This document shows, one piece after another, positions 9,000 to 16,690 of a DNA stretch of 64,000 nucleotides (its first letter is position 1; each line of letters begins with the position of its first letter). The notes under the pieces are model-generated. The model saw only the letters and a list, made by a program, of their open reading frames with translations, had not been told where the DNA came from and ran no database searches. Position numbers and translations under genes: made by a program. The DNA lies in the NCBI RefSeq assembly GCF_017571475.1, contig NZ_JAGETW010000001.1, positions 577,155 through 641,154 of the forward strand. Reading direction: 5' to 3'. The DNA comes from Thiomicrorhabdus sp. 6S3-12 (lineage in GTDB: Bacteria; Pseudomonadota; Gammaproteobacteria; Thiomicrospirales; Thiomicrospiraceae).

Positions 9000-9277
9000 A
9001 GAAGTTCTCCTAAAATTTTCATTCAATAACAGAGAAACTTAAACATATGCCTTACCAAATATTTTTTATACCTTTTAAATCAACAACTTAATAATTACAA
9101 ACCCCGTTATTTAACAACATTGCCAACAGATATAGTGCAAACATGCACCAATATATACATTTGTTAACAATTTTGTATAAATTGAACCAAATTGTTTACT
9201 TTTGACTAATCTTTCTTTGTAATCCGCCAGAAAGCACGCATTTACGCACCTAAAAAGACCGTTGAATAAGCCAAAAA
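9000..9277 (-). promoter_or_regulatory. Leader and control region of the first ABC importer operon
   Basis: This AT-rich region holds an inverted repeat GTGCA-AACA-TGCAC at 9135-9148. On the minus strand the same place reads TTGGTGCATGTTTGCA (9136-9151), which has sigma54 GG and GC elements only nine bases apart instead of ten. Further upstream TTGTTAACAA (about 9162-9171) and TTTGTATAA (about 9172-9180) resemble the inverted repeat before the porin promoter. The operon must start here, but I cannot say which sigma factor is used. Confidence 0.45.
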
Positions 9278-11167
9278 TCAGGACGCCTTAAAGCCATACT
9301 TGTCGATATTGAATTTTTTAAGTTTGGAATTCAGAGTCGTCGGATTAATCTGCAGCAATTCCCCGGCGCCGCCTTTACCGAATATTTTGCCTCCGGATTG
9401 CTCCAATGCCTGAATAAGATTCTCCCGTTCCCGACTGCGCAACTCGTTATAGGTGAGCACCCCCTGACTCTGATCCGACGCAGCATATCCCCCTGATTCC
9501 TGAGCAACAGGCAAAAAATCCAAATTAAAGACCAGCTGCCCGTCGTGCGCGAGAATCACCGTTCGTTCAATAACATGAATCAGCTCTCGAATATTGCCGG
9601 GCCAGTGATACGCCTGCAACTGATGAATATGCTTCACTTTTAACTGCAGGCCTGCTTTGGTGTATTTCTCGCAGGCCAGTTTAAGGAAGTGCTGGGCAAG
9701 CACTGGAATATCGTCCCCCCGCTGTCTGAGCGGTGGCGACTCTATCGGAAAGACATTCAAGCGGAAATACAGGTCTTCACGAAAGGCTTTACGCCTGACC
9801 TCTTCAAGCAAATTACGATTAGTCGCAGCAATAATGCGCACATTCACCTTGCGAGTCCGAGAGTCACCCAAGCGTTCAAACTGCTGCTCCTGCAACACCC
9901 GCAACAACTTACTTTGCAACTCATAAGGGATTTCACCAATCTCATCCAGAAAAATCGTTCCGCCGTCAGCCAGCTCAAAACGCCCGACCCGATCGCTCAC
10001 CGCACCGGTAAAAGCCCCTTTGGTGTGCCCGAAAAACTCGCTTTCAAACAGGTCTTTCGGGATAGAGGCGCAGTTTACGCGAATCAAAGGCCGGTTCTTG
10101 CGCAGGCTGTTTTCATGGATTGCGCGGGCAATCAACTCCTTACCGGTACCGGATTCCCCGGTAATCAGGACATTGGCGTCGGTCGGACTGACCAGACGGA
10201 TCTGCTCGACAATTTTCTGCACCGCCTCGCTGGTACCGACAATTTCATTAAAGTGATAGACCTCTTTATAGGCCTCCTGCAAATAAGCATTTTCCAATTC
10301 CAGCCGACGCTTCAGCTCCTCCATCTCTTTGAGCATCTGACCGATTCTCGCTTCGGCTTTTTTCCGTTCGCTCACATCTCTGAAAACAATCACCGCTCCG
10401 ACAACCTGCCCTTCGTCCATAATCGGCGTACTGACATATTCGACCGGAAAGGCTTTTCCCTGTTTGTTCCAGAAATACTCGTTTTGCACCTGTTTGGTCC
10501 GCCCATCCTGAAAGGCCGAATAGATATGACAGGATTCCACATGATAATGCGAGCCGTCATGATGGCTGTGGTGGATCATCCGGTGCATGTTTTCCCCAAT
10601 CAACTCATCCGCTTTCCAGCCAAGTATCTCTTCGGCAACCGGGTTCAGAAAAGTCGCATTTCCGTTGATATCGACGCCATACACCCCCTCTCCGACGGCA
10701 TTCAATATCAAGCTGTTGGTCAGTTCGAACTCTTCGAAGAACCCCTCAACCGTCTTCCATTCCTGCAATCCTTTGCGATGCAGCTCGTTTACCGTCAGAA
10801 AGCGGTTTTGAGACTGCAGCGCCTGCTTGGACAGCAAGCGCAAAAGAATATTCCGTTCCGTCCCTTCTATCAGACTTGCCGCAACCAACAGTTCTTCTTC
10901 GCCGCCATCTTCGGTGCGAAGCGAAAGATCACCCGACCAGGCCGTCTTCTTATGTAAAACCTCTTGCGAAAAAACGATAAACTCCGGCCAGCACCCGGAA
11001 AAAATCCGATCCGCGGAGACACTTTGCGATAACGCCTCTCGCCCGGTAAAACCGAGTAAATCTCTTGCCTGAGCATTGATCAACTGAACCTCGTTATCGG
11101 CAGGATCAATCAATATCAGCGCGTCCGGGCTCTGCTCGAAAAGTAAAAACTCCATCGTATTTCTCAT
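9278..11167 (-). CDS. PAS-domain sigma54-dependent activator
   Basis: ATG 11167 is preferred because GGAG lies about ten bases before it; a GTG at 11200 in the same frame has none. The 629-residue protein has a degenerate PAS domain (about 5-120), a second well-formed PAS domain (about 150-270), a coiled linker, an AAA+ domain with Walker A GESGTGKE (337-344) and the GAFTGA loop, and a C-terminal HTH (NPTTLNSKLKKF). The second PAS contains a His/Cys-rich segment (MIHHSHHDGSHYHVESCH), more His-rich than usual for such sensors and possibly able to bind metal or haem. It lies between the two ABC importer operons and is divergent from the second, so it probably controls one or both. Confidence 0.9.
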   Translation of the reverse strand: MRNTMEFLLFEQSPDALILIDPADNEVQLINAQARDLLGFTGREALSQSVSADRIFSGCWPEFIVFSQEVLHKKTAWSGDLSLRTEDGGEEELLVAASLIEGTERNILLRLLSKQALQSQNRFLTVNELHRKGLQEWKTVEGFFEEFELTNSLILNAVGEGVYGVDINGNATFLNPVAEEILGWKADELIGENMHRMIHHSHHDGSHYHVESCHIYSAFQDGRTKQVQNEYFWNKQGKAFPVEYVSTPIMDEGQVVGAVIVFRDVSERKKAEARIGQMLKEMEELKRRLELENAYLQEAYKEVYHFNEIVGTSEAVQKIVEQIRLVSPTDANVLITGESGTGKELIARAIHENSLRKNRPLIRVNCASIPKDLFESEFFGHTKGAFTGAVSDRVGRFELADGGTIFLDEIGEIPYELQSKLLRVLQEQQFERLGDSRTRKVNVRIIAATNRNLLEEVRRKAFREDLYFRLNVFPIESPPLRQRGDDIPVLAQHFLKLACEKYTKAGLQLKVKHIHQLQAYHWPGNIRELIHVIERTVILAHDGQLVFNLDFLPVAQESGGYAASDQSQGVLTYNELRSRERENLIQALEQSGGKIFGKGGAGELLQINPTTLNSKLKKFNIDKYGFKAS

Positions 11168-11227
11168 TGCGTTATCACTCCGAAATGAATACTGATTCAC
11201 CTACAGCAACCAGCAAACCAAAACTAC

Positions 11228-11275
11228 GAAATTTCCGAAAACTCACTATGAAAATTCCCAAAACCATGAAATTTC
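11228..11275 (+). promoter_or_regulatory. Three spaced GAAATTTC-like boxes, candidate activator sites
   Basis: GAAATTTC at 11228-11235, GAAAATTC at 11250-11257 and GAAATTTC at 11268-11275 recur every 18-22 bases, close to two helical turns. They lie 73-120 bases upstream of the sigma54 promoter at 11348. This is the usual place and phasing for an enhancer-binding protein, here probably the divergent PAS activator. Confidence 0.5.
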
Positions 11276-11347
11276 ATAACGACAAAAAGCCGCAAAAAAG
11301 CAACTAAAACCCTGTCCTTTCAAATACTTAAAAAACATTCCATGTAA

Positions 11348-11363
11348 TGGCACACGCACTGCT
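11348..11363 (+). promoter_or_regulatory. Sigma54 promoter of the second ABC importer operon
   Basis: TGGCACACGCACTGCT has GG and GC ten bases apart and a perfect TGGCAC. It lies 88 bases upstream of the binding-protein ATG and just downstream of three repeated boxes. Confidence 0.8.
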
Positions 11364-11450
11364 CTATAGAAAGCACGCTTTAATGCAAACCACCGATGTT
11401 TGCACTGAATTAGTAATAAATGATTTATTTGAGTGCGAGGTTCTAAAACA

Positions 11451-12926
11451 ATGTCTTTCAAAAGCTTGAACAACCCATTTGATGCCAACAAAAGTTTGCT
11501 TCATACCTCTGACTGCAGCTGTCCTATGTGCCAGGCGGAAAAAACCGGCCCTGCGATGAGCGAAAAAGAGAAACAGGCGTTTATCGAACAGAAAGCCGAT
11601 CAGTCGGTACAGATGAAACACTCTGCGGAGCATCACGCCGTAGACGACTCGATGCCGAGCAATTCGGAGGAAATGATCGATCGCGCCGTAGAAAGCGCCG
11701 TAGTTCGTTCCGTATTCGGTCACAACGACTTCAAACGCCGCTCTTTCCTAAGCATGATCGGAAAAGGAACCGCGGCTGCGGTACTGGGAAGCGTATTCCC
11801 AATGGAAGCCGCCAAAGCCGCCATGAAAGAGACCATGGGGCTGGGCAAGCTGGAGAAAAGCAAACTGAATATCGGTTTCGTTCCGATTACCTGCGCGACA
11901 CCGATCATTATGGCCCACCCGATGGGCTTCTATGAGAAATACGGTCTGGATGTCGATGTTATCAAAACCGCCGGTTGGGCGGTCGCACGCGACAAATCTC
12001 TGGCTAAGGAGTACGACGCATCGCACATGCTGACCCCTATGCCGCTGGCGATGTCGATGGGCGCCGGTTCAACGGCCAAACCGTTTATTATGCCGACGGT
12101 CGAAAACATCAACGGTCAGGCCATCGTCCTGCATAACGATCACAAAGACAAACGCGACCCGAAACAATGGAAAGGCTTCAAGTTCGGTGTGCCGTTTGAG
12201 TATTCGATGCACAACTTCCTGCTGCGTTACTATGTCGCCGAACACGGATTGGATCCGGACAAAGACATCCAGATTCGCGTCGTTCCGCCGCCGGAGATGG
12301 TCGCCAACCTGCGTGCCGGTAACCTTGACGGCTACCTGTCGCCTGATCCGTTCAACCAGCGTGCCGTATGGGAAAAAGTCGGCTTTATCCATACTCTGAC
12401 CAAAGACATCTGGGAAGGGCACCCTTGCTGCGCCTTTGCCTGCTCGAAAGAGTTTGCGGTCCAGAACCCGAATACCTACGGCGCGCTGCTGCGTTCGATT
12501 ATCGATGCCACCGAATATTCAGCCAAACCGGAAAACCGCAAGGAAATTGCCGAAGCGATTTCGCCGAAGAACTACCTCAACCAGCCGGTTCCCGTCGTTC
12601 AGCAGGTTCTCACCGGGCGCTATGCCGACGGCCTGGGCAGCGTAATGAACATTCCTGACCGTATCGACTTCGATCCGTTCCCGTGGCATTCGATGGGCGT
12701 CTGGATTCTGACGCAGATGAAACGCTGGGGCTACATCAAAGGCGATGTCGATTACCAGAAAATCGCCGAAGAGGTTTATACCGCAGCCGAAACCGGTCGT
12801 GTTATGAAAGAGCTCGGATATGAGCCGCCGGCCAAAACTTATGAGAACTACACCATTATGGGTAAAGAGTTCGACTACACCCAACCGGAAGCCTATATCG
12901 ACAGCTTCAAAATCAAACGCACCTAA
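11451..12926 (+). CDS. ABC importer 2, Tat-exported substrate-binding protein (NrtA/CmpA-like)
   Basis: ATG 11451 follows GAGG at a ten-base distance; the frame is also open from a GTG at 11433. The 491-residue protein has a long N-terminal extension before its export signal. This holds a Cys cluster CSCPMC (C22, C24, C27), then about 65 mostly charged residues, then the twin-arginine motif KRRSFLSMIG (RR at 96-97) and a hydrophobic Ala/Gly segment. The mature part is close to NrtA/CmpA (IRVVPPPEMVANLRAGNLDG) and has HPCC at 324-327 plus Cys 331. It is a paralogue of the binding protein of importer 1. The substrate is unknown. Tat signals usually sit within the first ~30 residues, so the extension is odd. 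Confidence 0.9.
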   Translation: MSFKSLNNPFDANKSLLHTSDCSCPMCQAEKTGPAMSEKEKQAFIEQKADQSVQMKHSAEHHAVDDSMPSNSEEMIDRAVESAVVRSVFGHNDFKRRSFLSMIGKGTAAAVLGSVFPMEAAKAAMKETMGLGKLEKSKLNIGFVPITCATPIIMAHPMGFYEKYGLDVDVIKTAGWAVARDKSLAKEYDASHMLTPMPLAMSMGAGSTAKPFIMPTVENINGQAIVLHNDHKDKRDPKQWKGFKFGVPFEYSMHNFLLRYYVAEHGLDPDKDIQIRVVPPPEMVANLRAGNLDGYLSPDPFNQRAVWEKVGFIHTLTKDIWEGHPCCAFACSKEFAVQNPNTYGALLRSIIDATEYSAKPENRKEIAEAISPKNYLNQPVPVVQQVLTGRYADGLGSVMNIPDRIDFDPFPWHSMGVWILTQMKRWGYIKGDVDYQKIAEEVYTAAETGRVMKELGYEPPAKTYENYTIMGKEFDYTQPEAYIDSFKIKRT

Positions 12927-12945
12927 CCCTTAAAAGGAAAGCATT

Positions 12946-13776
12946 ATGTTGAAATCCCTAAAAGTGAAATCTGCGCTGCTTTCCATCATCTTTCTTGTCA
13001 TTCTGCTTGGAATCTGGGAAGGCGCCAACCAGGCGCCGACCGATACCAAGCCGCTAACGGAATATGAGATGTTGATGGGAGGAGCCTCTCAGGAGGCCCG
13101 AGTACCGCCTCCATCGGAAGTGATCGAACTCGGATTCAAAGAACTCAGCGACCCTTTTTATGATGCGGGTCCGAATGATAAAGGGATCGGCATACAACTG
13201 GGCTACTCTATCTACCGGGTTATGGTCGGCTTTCTGCTGGCCGCGGCGATCGCCATCCCGATCGGTTTCCTGATCGGCATGTCGCCGCTGATGTATAACG
13301 CCCTGAATCCATTTATACAGGTGTTACGCCCCATTTCGCCTCTGGCATGGATGCCGCTGGCACTGTTTATCATTAAAGATTCGGAAATCTCGGCGATTTT
13401 CGTCATTTTCATCTGTTCAATCTGGCCGATGCTGATCAATACCGCTTTCGGGGTAGCTAATGTCCGCAAAGACTGGATCAATGTGGCTCGCACCCATCAA
13501 CTCAGTCCGCTGCAAACGGCGATGCAGGTCATCCTGCCGGCCGCGGCACCGACTATTCTGACCGGGATGCGTATCTCCATCGGGATTGCCTGGCTGGTTA
13601 TCGTCGCGGCAGAAATGCTGGTCGGTGGAACCGGTATCGGTTATTACGTCTGGAACGAATGGAACAACCTGGATCTCGCAAGCGTAATTTTCTCGATCTT
13701 TATGATCGGGGTAATCGGCATGCTGCTCGATATGATGCTGGCTTATGCAGCCCGCTGGGTGACTTATCAGGAATAA
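12946..13776 (+). CDS. ABC importer 2, permease (NitT/TauT family)
   Basis: The 276-residue inner-membrane protein has one N-terminal anchor, a periplasmic segment (about 30-75) and five further hydrophobic helices. It carries the family motif LRPISPLAWMPLALFII and the ATPase-docking loop around ARTHQLSPLQTAMQVILP. AAAGGA lies eight bases before ATG, 19 bases after the binding-protein stop codon, so the genes are cotranscribed. It is a paralogue of the permease at 5995-6828. Its longer N-terminal periplasmic segment recalls the NrtB/CmpB subgroup. Confidence 0.9.
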   Translation: MLKSLKVKSALLSIIFLVILLGIWEGANQAPTDTKPLTEYEMLMGGASQEARVPPPSEVIELGFKELSDPFYDAGPNDKGIGIQLGYSIYRVMVGFLLAAAIAIPIGFLIGMSPLMYNALNPFIQVLRPISPLAWMPLALFIIKDSEISAIFVIFICSIWPMLINTAFGVANVRKDWINVARTHQLSPLQTAMQVILPAAAPTILTGMRISIGIAWLVIVAAEMLVGGTGIGYYVWNEWNNLDLASVIFSIFMIGVIGMLLDMMLAYAARWVTYQE

Positions 13777-13796
13777 ACAGGAATAAGGGAGTATCC

Positions 13797-14642
13797 ATGA
13801 AACACCACTTTTTACAGATCGAGAATCTCAAAAAGAGTTACCCGGGGCCGGATAAAGACAGTGAACTGGTCATTTTCGAGAACGCTAACTTCACCATCGA
13901 CAAAGGGGAGTTCGTCTGCGTCATCGGTCACTCCGGCTGCGGCAAATCCACGATCCTCAATATTCTCGCCGGACTTGACGAAGCCAGCGACGGCATTGTC
14001 ATTATGGACGGCAAGGAGATTTCCGGTCCAAGCCTGGAAAGAGGCGTGGTTTTCCAGAACTACAGCCTGCTTCCATGGCGCACCGCTCTGCAAAACGTCA
14101 CCTTCGGCGTTCAGGCGCGCTGGCCTGAATGGTCCAAGGACAAAGTTCAGGAACACAGTCTGAGATTCCTTGAACTGGTCGGACTTAAAGGCGCCGAAGA
14201 TCGCAAGCCATCACAGCTTTCCGGTGGAATGCGTCAAAGGGTCAGTATTGCCCGGGCCTTTGCGACCCAGCCGCAACTGTTATTGATGGACGAGCCTTTC
14301 GGTGCACTGGATGCCCTGACGCGTGGCGTCATTCAGGAAGAGCTGATCAAAATCTGGGAGGAGAGCAAACAGACCGTGTTTATGATTACCCACGATGTCG
14401 ATGAAGCGATTCTTCTGGCGGACCGAATCCTTTTGATGACCAATGGGCCGAAAGCCAGAATTGCCGAATCGGTCAAGGTCAGCATTCCGCGTCCGAGAAA
14501 ACGCACCGAAATCATTCATCATCAGGATTATTACAAGATCCGCAACCATCTGGTCGACTTTCTGGTCGATCGCTCCAAGCAGGACATCACCGTCCTCAAC
14601 CCCAAAGACGCCTCTCCTAAAATCATTGATCTGGCCAGTTAA
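13797..14642 (+). CDS. ABC importer 2, ATP-binding protein
   Basis: ATG 13797 is chosen because GGGAG lies just upstream; the frame is open further 5' but only inside the permease gene. The 281-residue protein has Walker A GHSGCGKST, the signature LSGGMRQRVSIARAF, Walker B LLLMDEPFGALD and the switch His MITHDVDEAI. It resembles NrtD/CmpD/SsuB-type ATPases and is the last gene of the importer 2 operon, 20 bases after the permease gene. A strong terminator follows. Confidence 0.92.
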   Translation: MKHHFLQIENLKKSYPGPDKDSELVIFENANFTIDKGEFVCVIGHSGCGKSTILNILAGLDEASDGIVIMDGKEISGPSLERGVVFQNYSLLPWRTALQNVTFGVQARWPEWSKDKVQEHSLRFLELVGLKGAEDRKPSQLSGGMRQRVSIARAFATQPQLLLMDEPFGALDALTRGVIQEELIKIWEESKQTVFMITHDVDEAILLADRILLMTNGPKARIAESVKVSIPRPRKRTEIIHHQDYYKIRNHLVDFLVDRSKQDITVLNPKDASPKIIDLAS

Positions 14643-14660
14643 TCTGGCTGCAACAAAAAA

Positions 14661-14690
14661 GGCGCCGAATTCCCCTCGGCGCCTTTCTTC
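14661..14690 (+). terminator. Terminator of the second ABC importer operon
   Basis: GGCGCCGA and TCGGCGCC pair around a seven-base loop, then TTTCTTCT. It lies about 20 bases past the ATPase stop codon. Confidence 0.85.
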
Positions 14691-14712
14691 TATTGTCTCA
14701 CCCAATTAAAAC

Positions 14713-15042
14713 TCAAGCTTCAGAGGCTTGTTTCACATTGATAATCCGCTGGACGATCTCGTCCGGATCGCTCTCTTCGGTCACCAGCACCCGAATGCCT
14801 TCCTGAGTCAATTTCCGTTGCAGGCCGTCACCCAAAGACTGGGTAATAAAAAGCTGCACCCCATTAAGCGGATGCTCCGCAAGCGATCCGGAATAATTCC
14901 TGAAAACCTGTTCTTTGCTCAGTTTGATACGTTCTTTCGAAACGACTTCATCACCTGCAATATCATAGACCAGGTAGCCGGGGCACTTCCCGGCATGGCC
15001 GGAAATCGTCTTACCGTTCGGACTGGTAAATGCGACTTTCAT
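14713..15042 (-). CDS. Dinitrogenase iron-molybdenum cofactor-binding family protein (NifX/NifB C-domain-like)
   Basis: This 109-residue protein is a single Nitro_FeMo-Co domain of ribonuclease-H-like fold. It starts VAFTSPNGKTISGHAGKCP, has a central GVQLFITQSLGDG segment and ends in a helix. The family includes NifX, NifY, the C-terminus of NifB and many small proteins of unknown role in non-diazotrophs. H16 and C20 (HAGKC) could bind a metal cluster or thiol ligand. No nif structural genes are present. It is the last gene of a minus-strand set after a thioesterase and a SLAC1-type channel. Together with the NifA-like regulator it is a second nif-like part near these importers. Confidence 0.82.
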   Translation of the reverse strand: MKVAFTSPNGKTISGHAGKCPGYLVYDIAGDEVVSKERIKLSKEQVFRNYSGSLAEHPLNGVQLFITQSLGDGLQRKLTQEGIRVLVTEESDPDEIVQRIINVKQASEA

Positions 15043-15056
15043 ACAATGAAACTCCT

Positions 15057-15458
15057 TTAATAACTGAAAACGGACAGCGGCGTCCGCTTGATCGGTCGAT
15101 AACGATGATCGGTGGTAATGACCGTCGTCTTGGCACGGCTCAGCCGCTTACCGGTAGCGGCCTGTAGAATTTCCTGATGAAACTGGTAACGGATCTTGCT
15201 CAGCGGCTCCACCTGCACCGTAATCGCAAAGCGGTCATGCGCCTGAATCGGCGCAAAATACTCAATTTCGATCTTCTGCACCATCAGGTTGATTCCCTCT
15301 TTGGCCAGTGCGGCGAAATCAATACCGTTTGCCTTGAGAAAGCTGTGCCTGGCGTGCTCGAAATAATGCTGATAATGGGCATTATTGACCACTCCCTGAA
15401 TATCACATTCGTGATCGCGGGCCTCCATATTGACCTGATAAGTCGCGTGATGTTCCAT
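15057..15458 (-). CDS. Acyl-CoA thioesterase, 4-hydroxybenzoyl-CoA thioesterase (YbgC-like) family
   Basis: The 133-residue protein is a single hot-dog domain. The early motif RDHECDIQGVVNNAHYQHYFEH contains the catalytic Asp/His region of 4HBT/YbgC thioesterases, and IEIEYFAPIQAHDRF is the central beta-strand motif. It should hydrolyse a short or aromatic acyl-CoA in the cytoplasm. It lies 14 bases before the NifX-like gene and eight bases after the channel gene stop, so the three are probably one operon. Substrate is not predictable. Confidence 0.85.
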   Translation of the reverse strand: MEHHATYQVNMEARDHECDIQGVVNNAHYQHYFEHARHSFLKANGIDFAALAKEGINLMVQKIEIEYFAPIQAHDRFAITVQVEPLSKIRYQFHQEILQAATGKRLSRAKTTVITTDHRYRPIKRTPLSVFSY

Positions 15459-15466
15459 TAAGACCT

Positions 15467-16432
15467 CTAGTGATCGACGCAGATTTTTCGGTGTTTGACG
15501 GCCATCAGCGTCTTATACACCAGATACAGAATCAGAACGGTTAGCAGCGCATGCAAAACATAACCAATGTACTGGTAAGTGCCATGTCCGGTCTGGGCCG
15601 CCATGACATAGCTGGCGATCACGATAGCCGCAACCGGGAAGGTAAATGCCCACCACGACAGCGCAAAAGGCAGCTTGGCAAATTTATGGATCGAAACCAG
15701 CATCAAAGCGGTCATGGCCAGACCGAAGAAGTACAGGATCATGGCAAACTGGTTTAACTGCTGATCGTTCAGCGCCAGATAGGAAATAAAGCCTACCGCC
15801 GGCGGTGCGATAAAAATAAACAGCGTCGGAATCAGTCGTTCCTGCATAGGGGCGTGAAAAATAATACGGTTAACCAGAACCGACTTAACCACAATCCAGA
15901 AAACCAGGCCGACCGAAAAGAAGAACCAGTTCAATTCCAACGGCGCATGATGCACGCCGGCGATCGGCACGATAATATTCCCGACAATCGGAATGAACCA
16001 TGCTGGATTTGAATGTTCCGGCGTGAAGAAATCATGATGAACCCAGTTGTACAACACCCAGTAGGTCAGAGAAATCTGCGACACCGCGCCGATCACCCAC
16101 AGCCATTTGGAAATTCCGCTCAGGCCAAGGGCGTAGAAGGCAATGCTGAGCAGCAACAAGCTGATACTGATTGCGGGAATAAAATTCATCTTGATCGGAT
16201 GCTTCATTTCCGCTTTGACTTCGGGAAAGAAGCGCACGACTTTAAAGAGGTAAGCCAGACCGAGGATAACCATTAAAATGACGGCGATAGCCACATTGTA
16301 GGTCGCTACCGAAGAGAAGGAAGGAACGCTTTTACTGAGATGGAGAAAGGCAATACTCAGGCCGGTCACCCCCATAATCATCCCAAAGAAACTGGCCGGC
16401 AGATAAGCAATACTCTGAATTCTATCATTCAT
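15467..16432 (-). CDS. SLAC1/TDT-family anion channel or transporter (TehA-like)
   Basis: The 321-residue protein has about ten hydrophobic helices and the family start YLPASFFGMIMGVTGLSIAF. TehA and plant SLAC1 are anion channels, and fungal and archaeal members carry dicarboxylates or sulfite. The conserved pore Phe cannot be fixed without alignment. It is the first gene of the three-gene minus-strand operon with the thioesterase and NifX-like genes. The true substrate is unknown; an inorganic anion such as sulfite or nitrate is possible in this setting (inference). Confidence 0.87.
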   Translation of the reverse strand: MNDRIQSIAYLPASFFGMIMGVTGLSIAFLHLSKSVPSFSSVATYNVAIAVILMVILGLAYLFKVVRFFPEVKAEMKHPIKMNFIPAISISLLLLSIAFYALGLSGISKWLWVIGAVSQISLTYWVLYNWVHHDFFTPEHSNPAWFIPIVGNIIVPIAGVHHAPLELNWFFFSVGLVFWIVVKSVLVNRIIFHAPMQERLIPTLFIFIAPPAVGFISYLALNDQQLNQFAMILYFFGLAMTALMLVSIHKFAKLPFALSWWAFTFPVAAIVIASYVMAAQTGHGTYQYIGYVLHALLTVLILYLVYKTLMAVKHRKICVDH

Positions 16433-16584
16433 ACTTATACCCCTATAAAGTAATTAAATATAGATTATATTCCTAGCAAAATAGTAAGAATATGAAAAAA
16501 GTCTTAAGAAGAAAGAAGCGCGAACTGATTCAGCCCACCTCCACTCGAAAAAGAGACATTCGGAAAAGACAAAAGGATTCTAAA

Positions 16585-16599
16585 GCAATTAATTATTGC
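16585..16599. repeat. Inverted repeat in the gap upstream of the SLAC1-type operon
   Basis: GCAAT-TAATT-ATTGC is a perfect ten-base inverted repeat in the 258-base gap between the SLAC1-type operon and the pyruvate-kinase-like gene. It could be an operator or a weak hairpin. It lies 150 bases upstream of the channel gene start. Confidence 0.35.
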
Positions 16600-16690
16600 A
16601 ATCTTAATCAGGAACAATCTTTATTTGAAAAGAGATAAAACCACCAGTCTCGGCCAGCAAAGGTATTCAAAAAACATCCTAAAAAGGGCT

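Noticed and set aside
9689..10957. Long plus-strand open frame opposite the PAS activator gene
   Set aside because: It is the antisense of a clear coding gene with intact AAA+ motifs; its product is His/Phe/Leu-rich and has no domain.
2411..16432. A nitrogen fixation island
   Set aside because: Only a NifA-like regulator and a NifX-like small protein are present; no nifHDK, nifB, nifEN or other core genes exist in the window.
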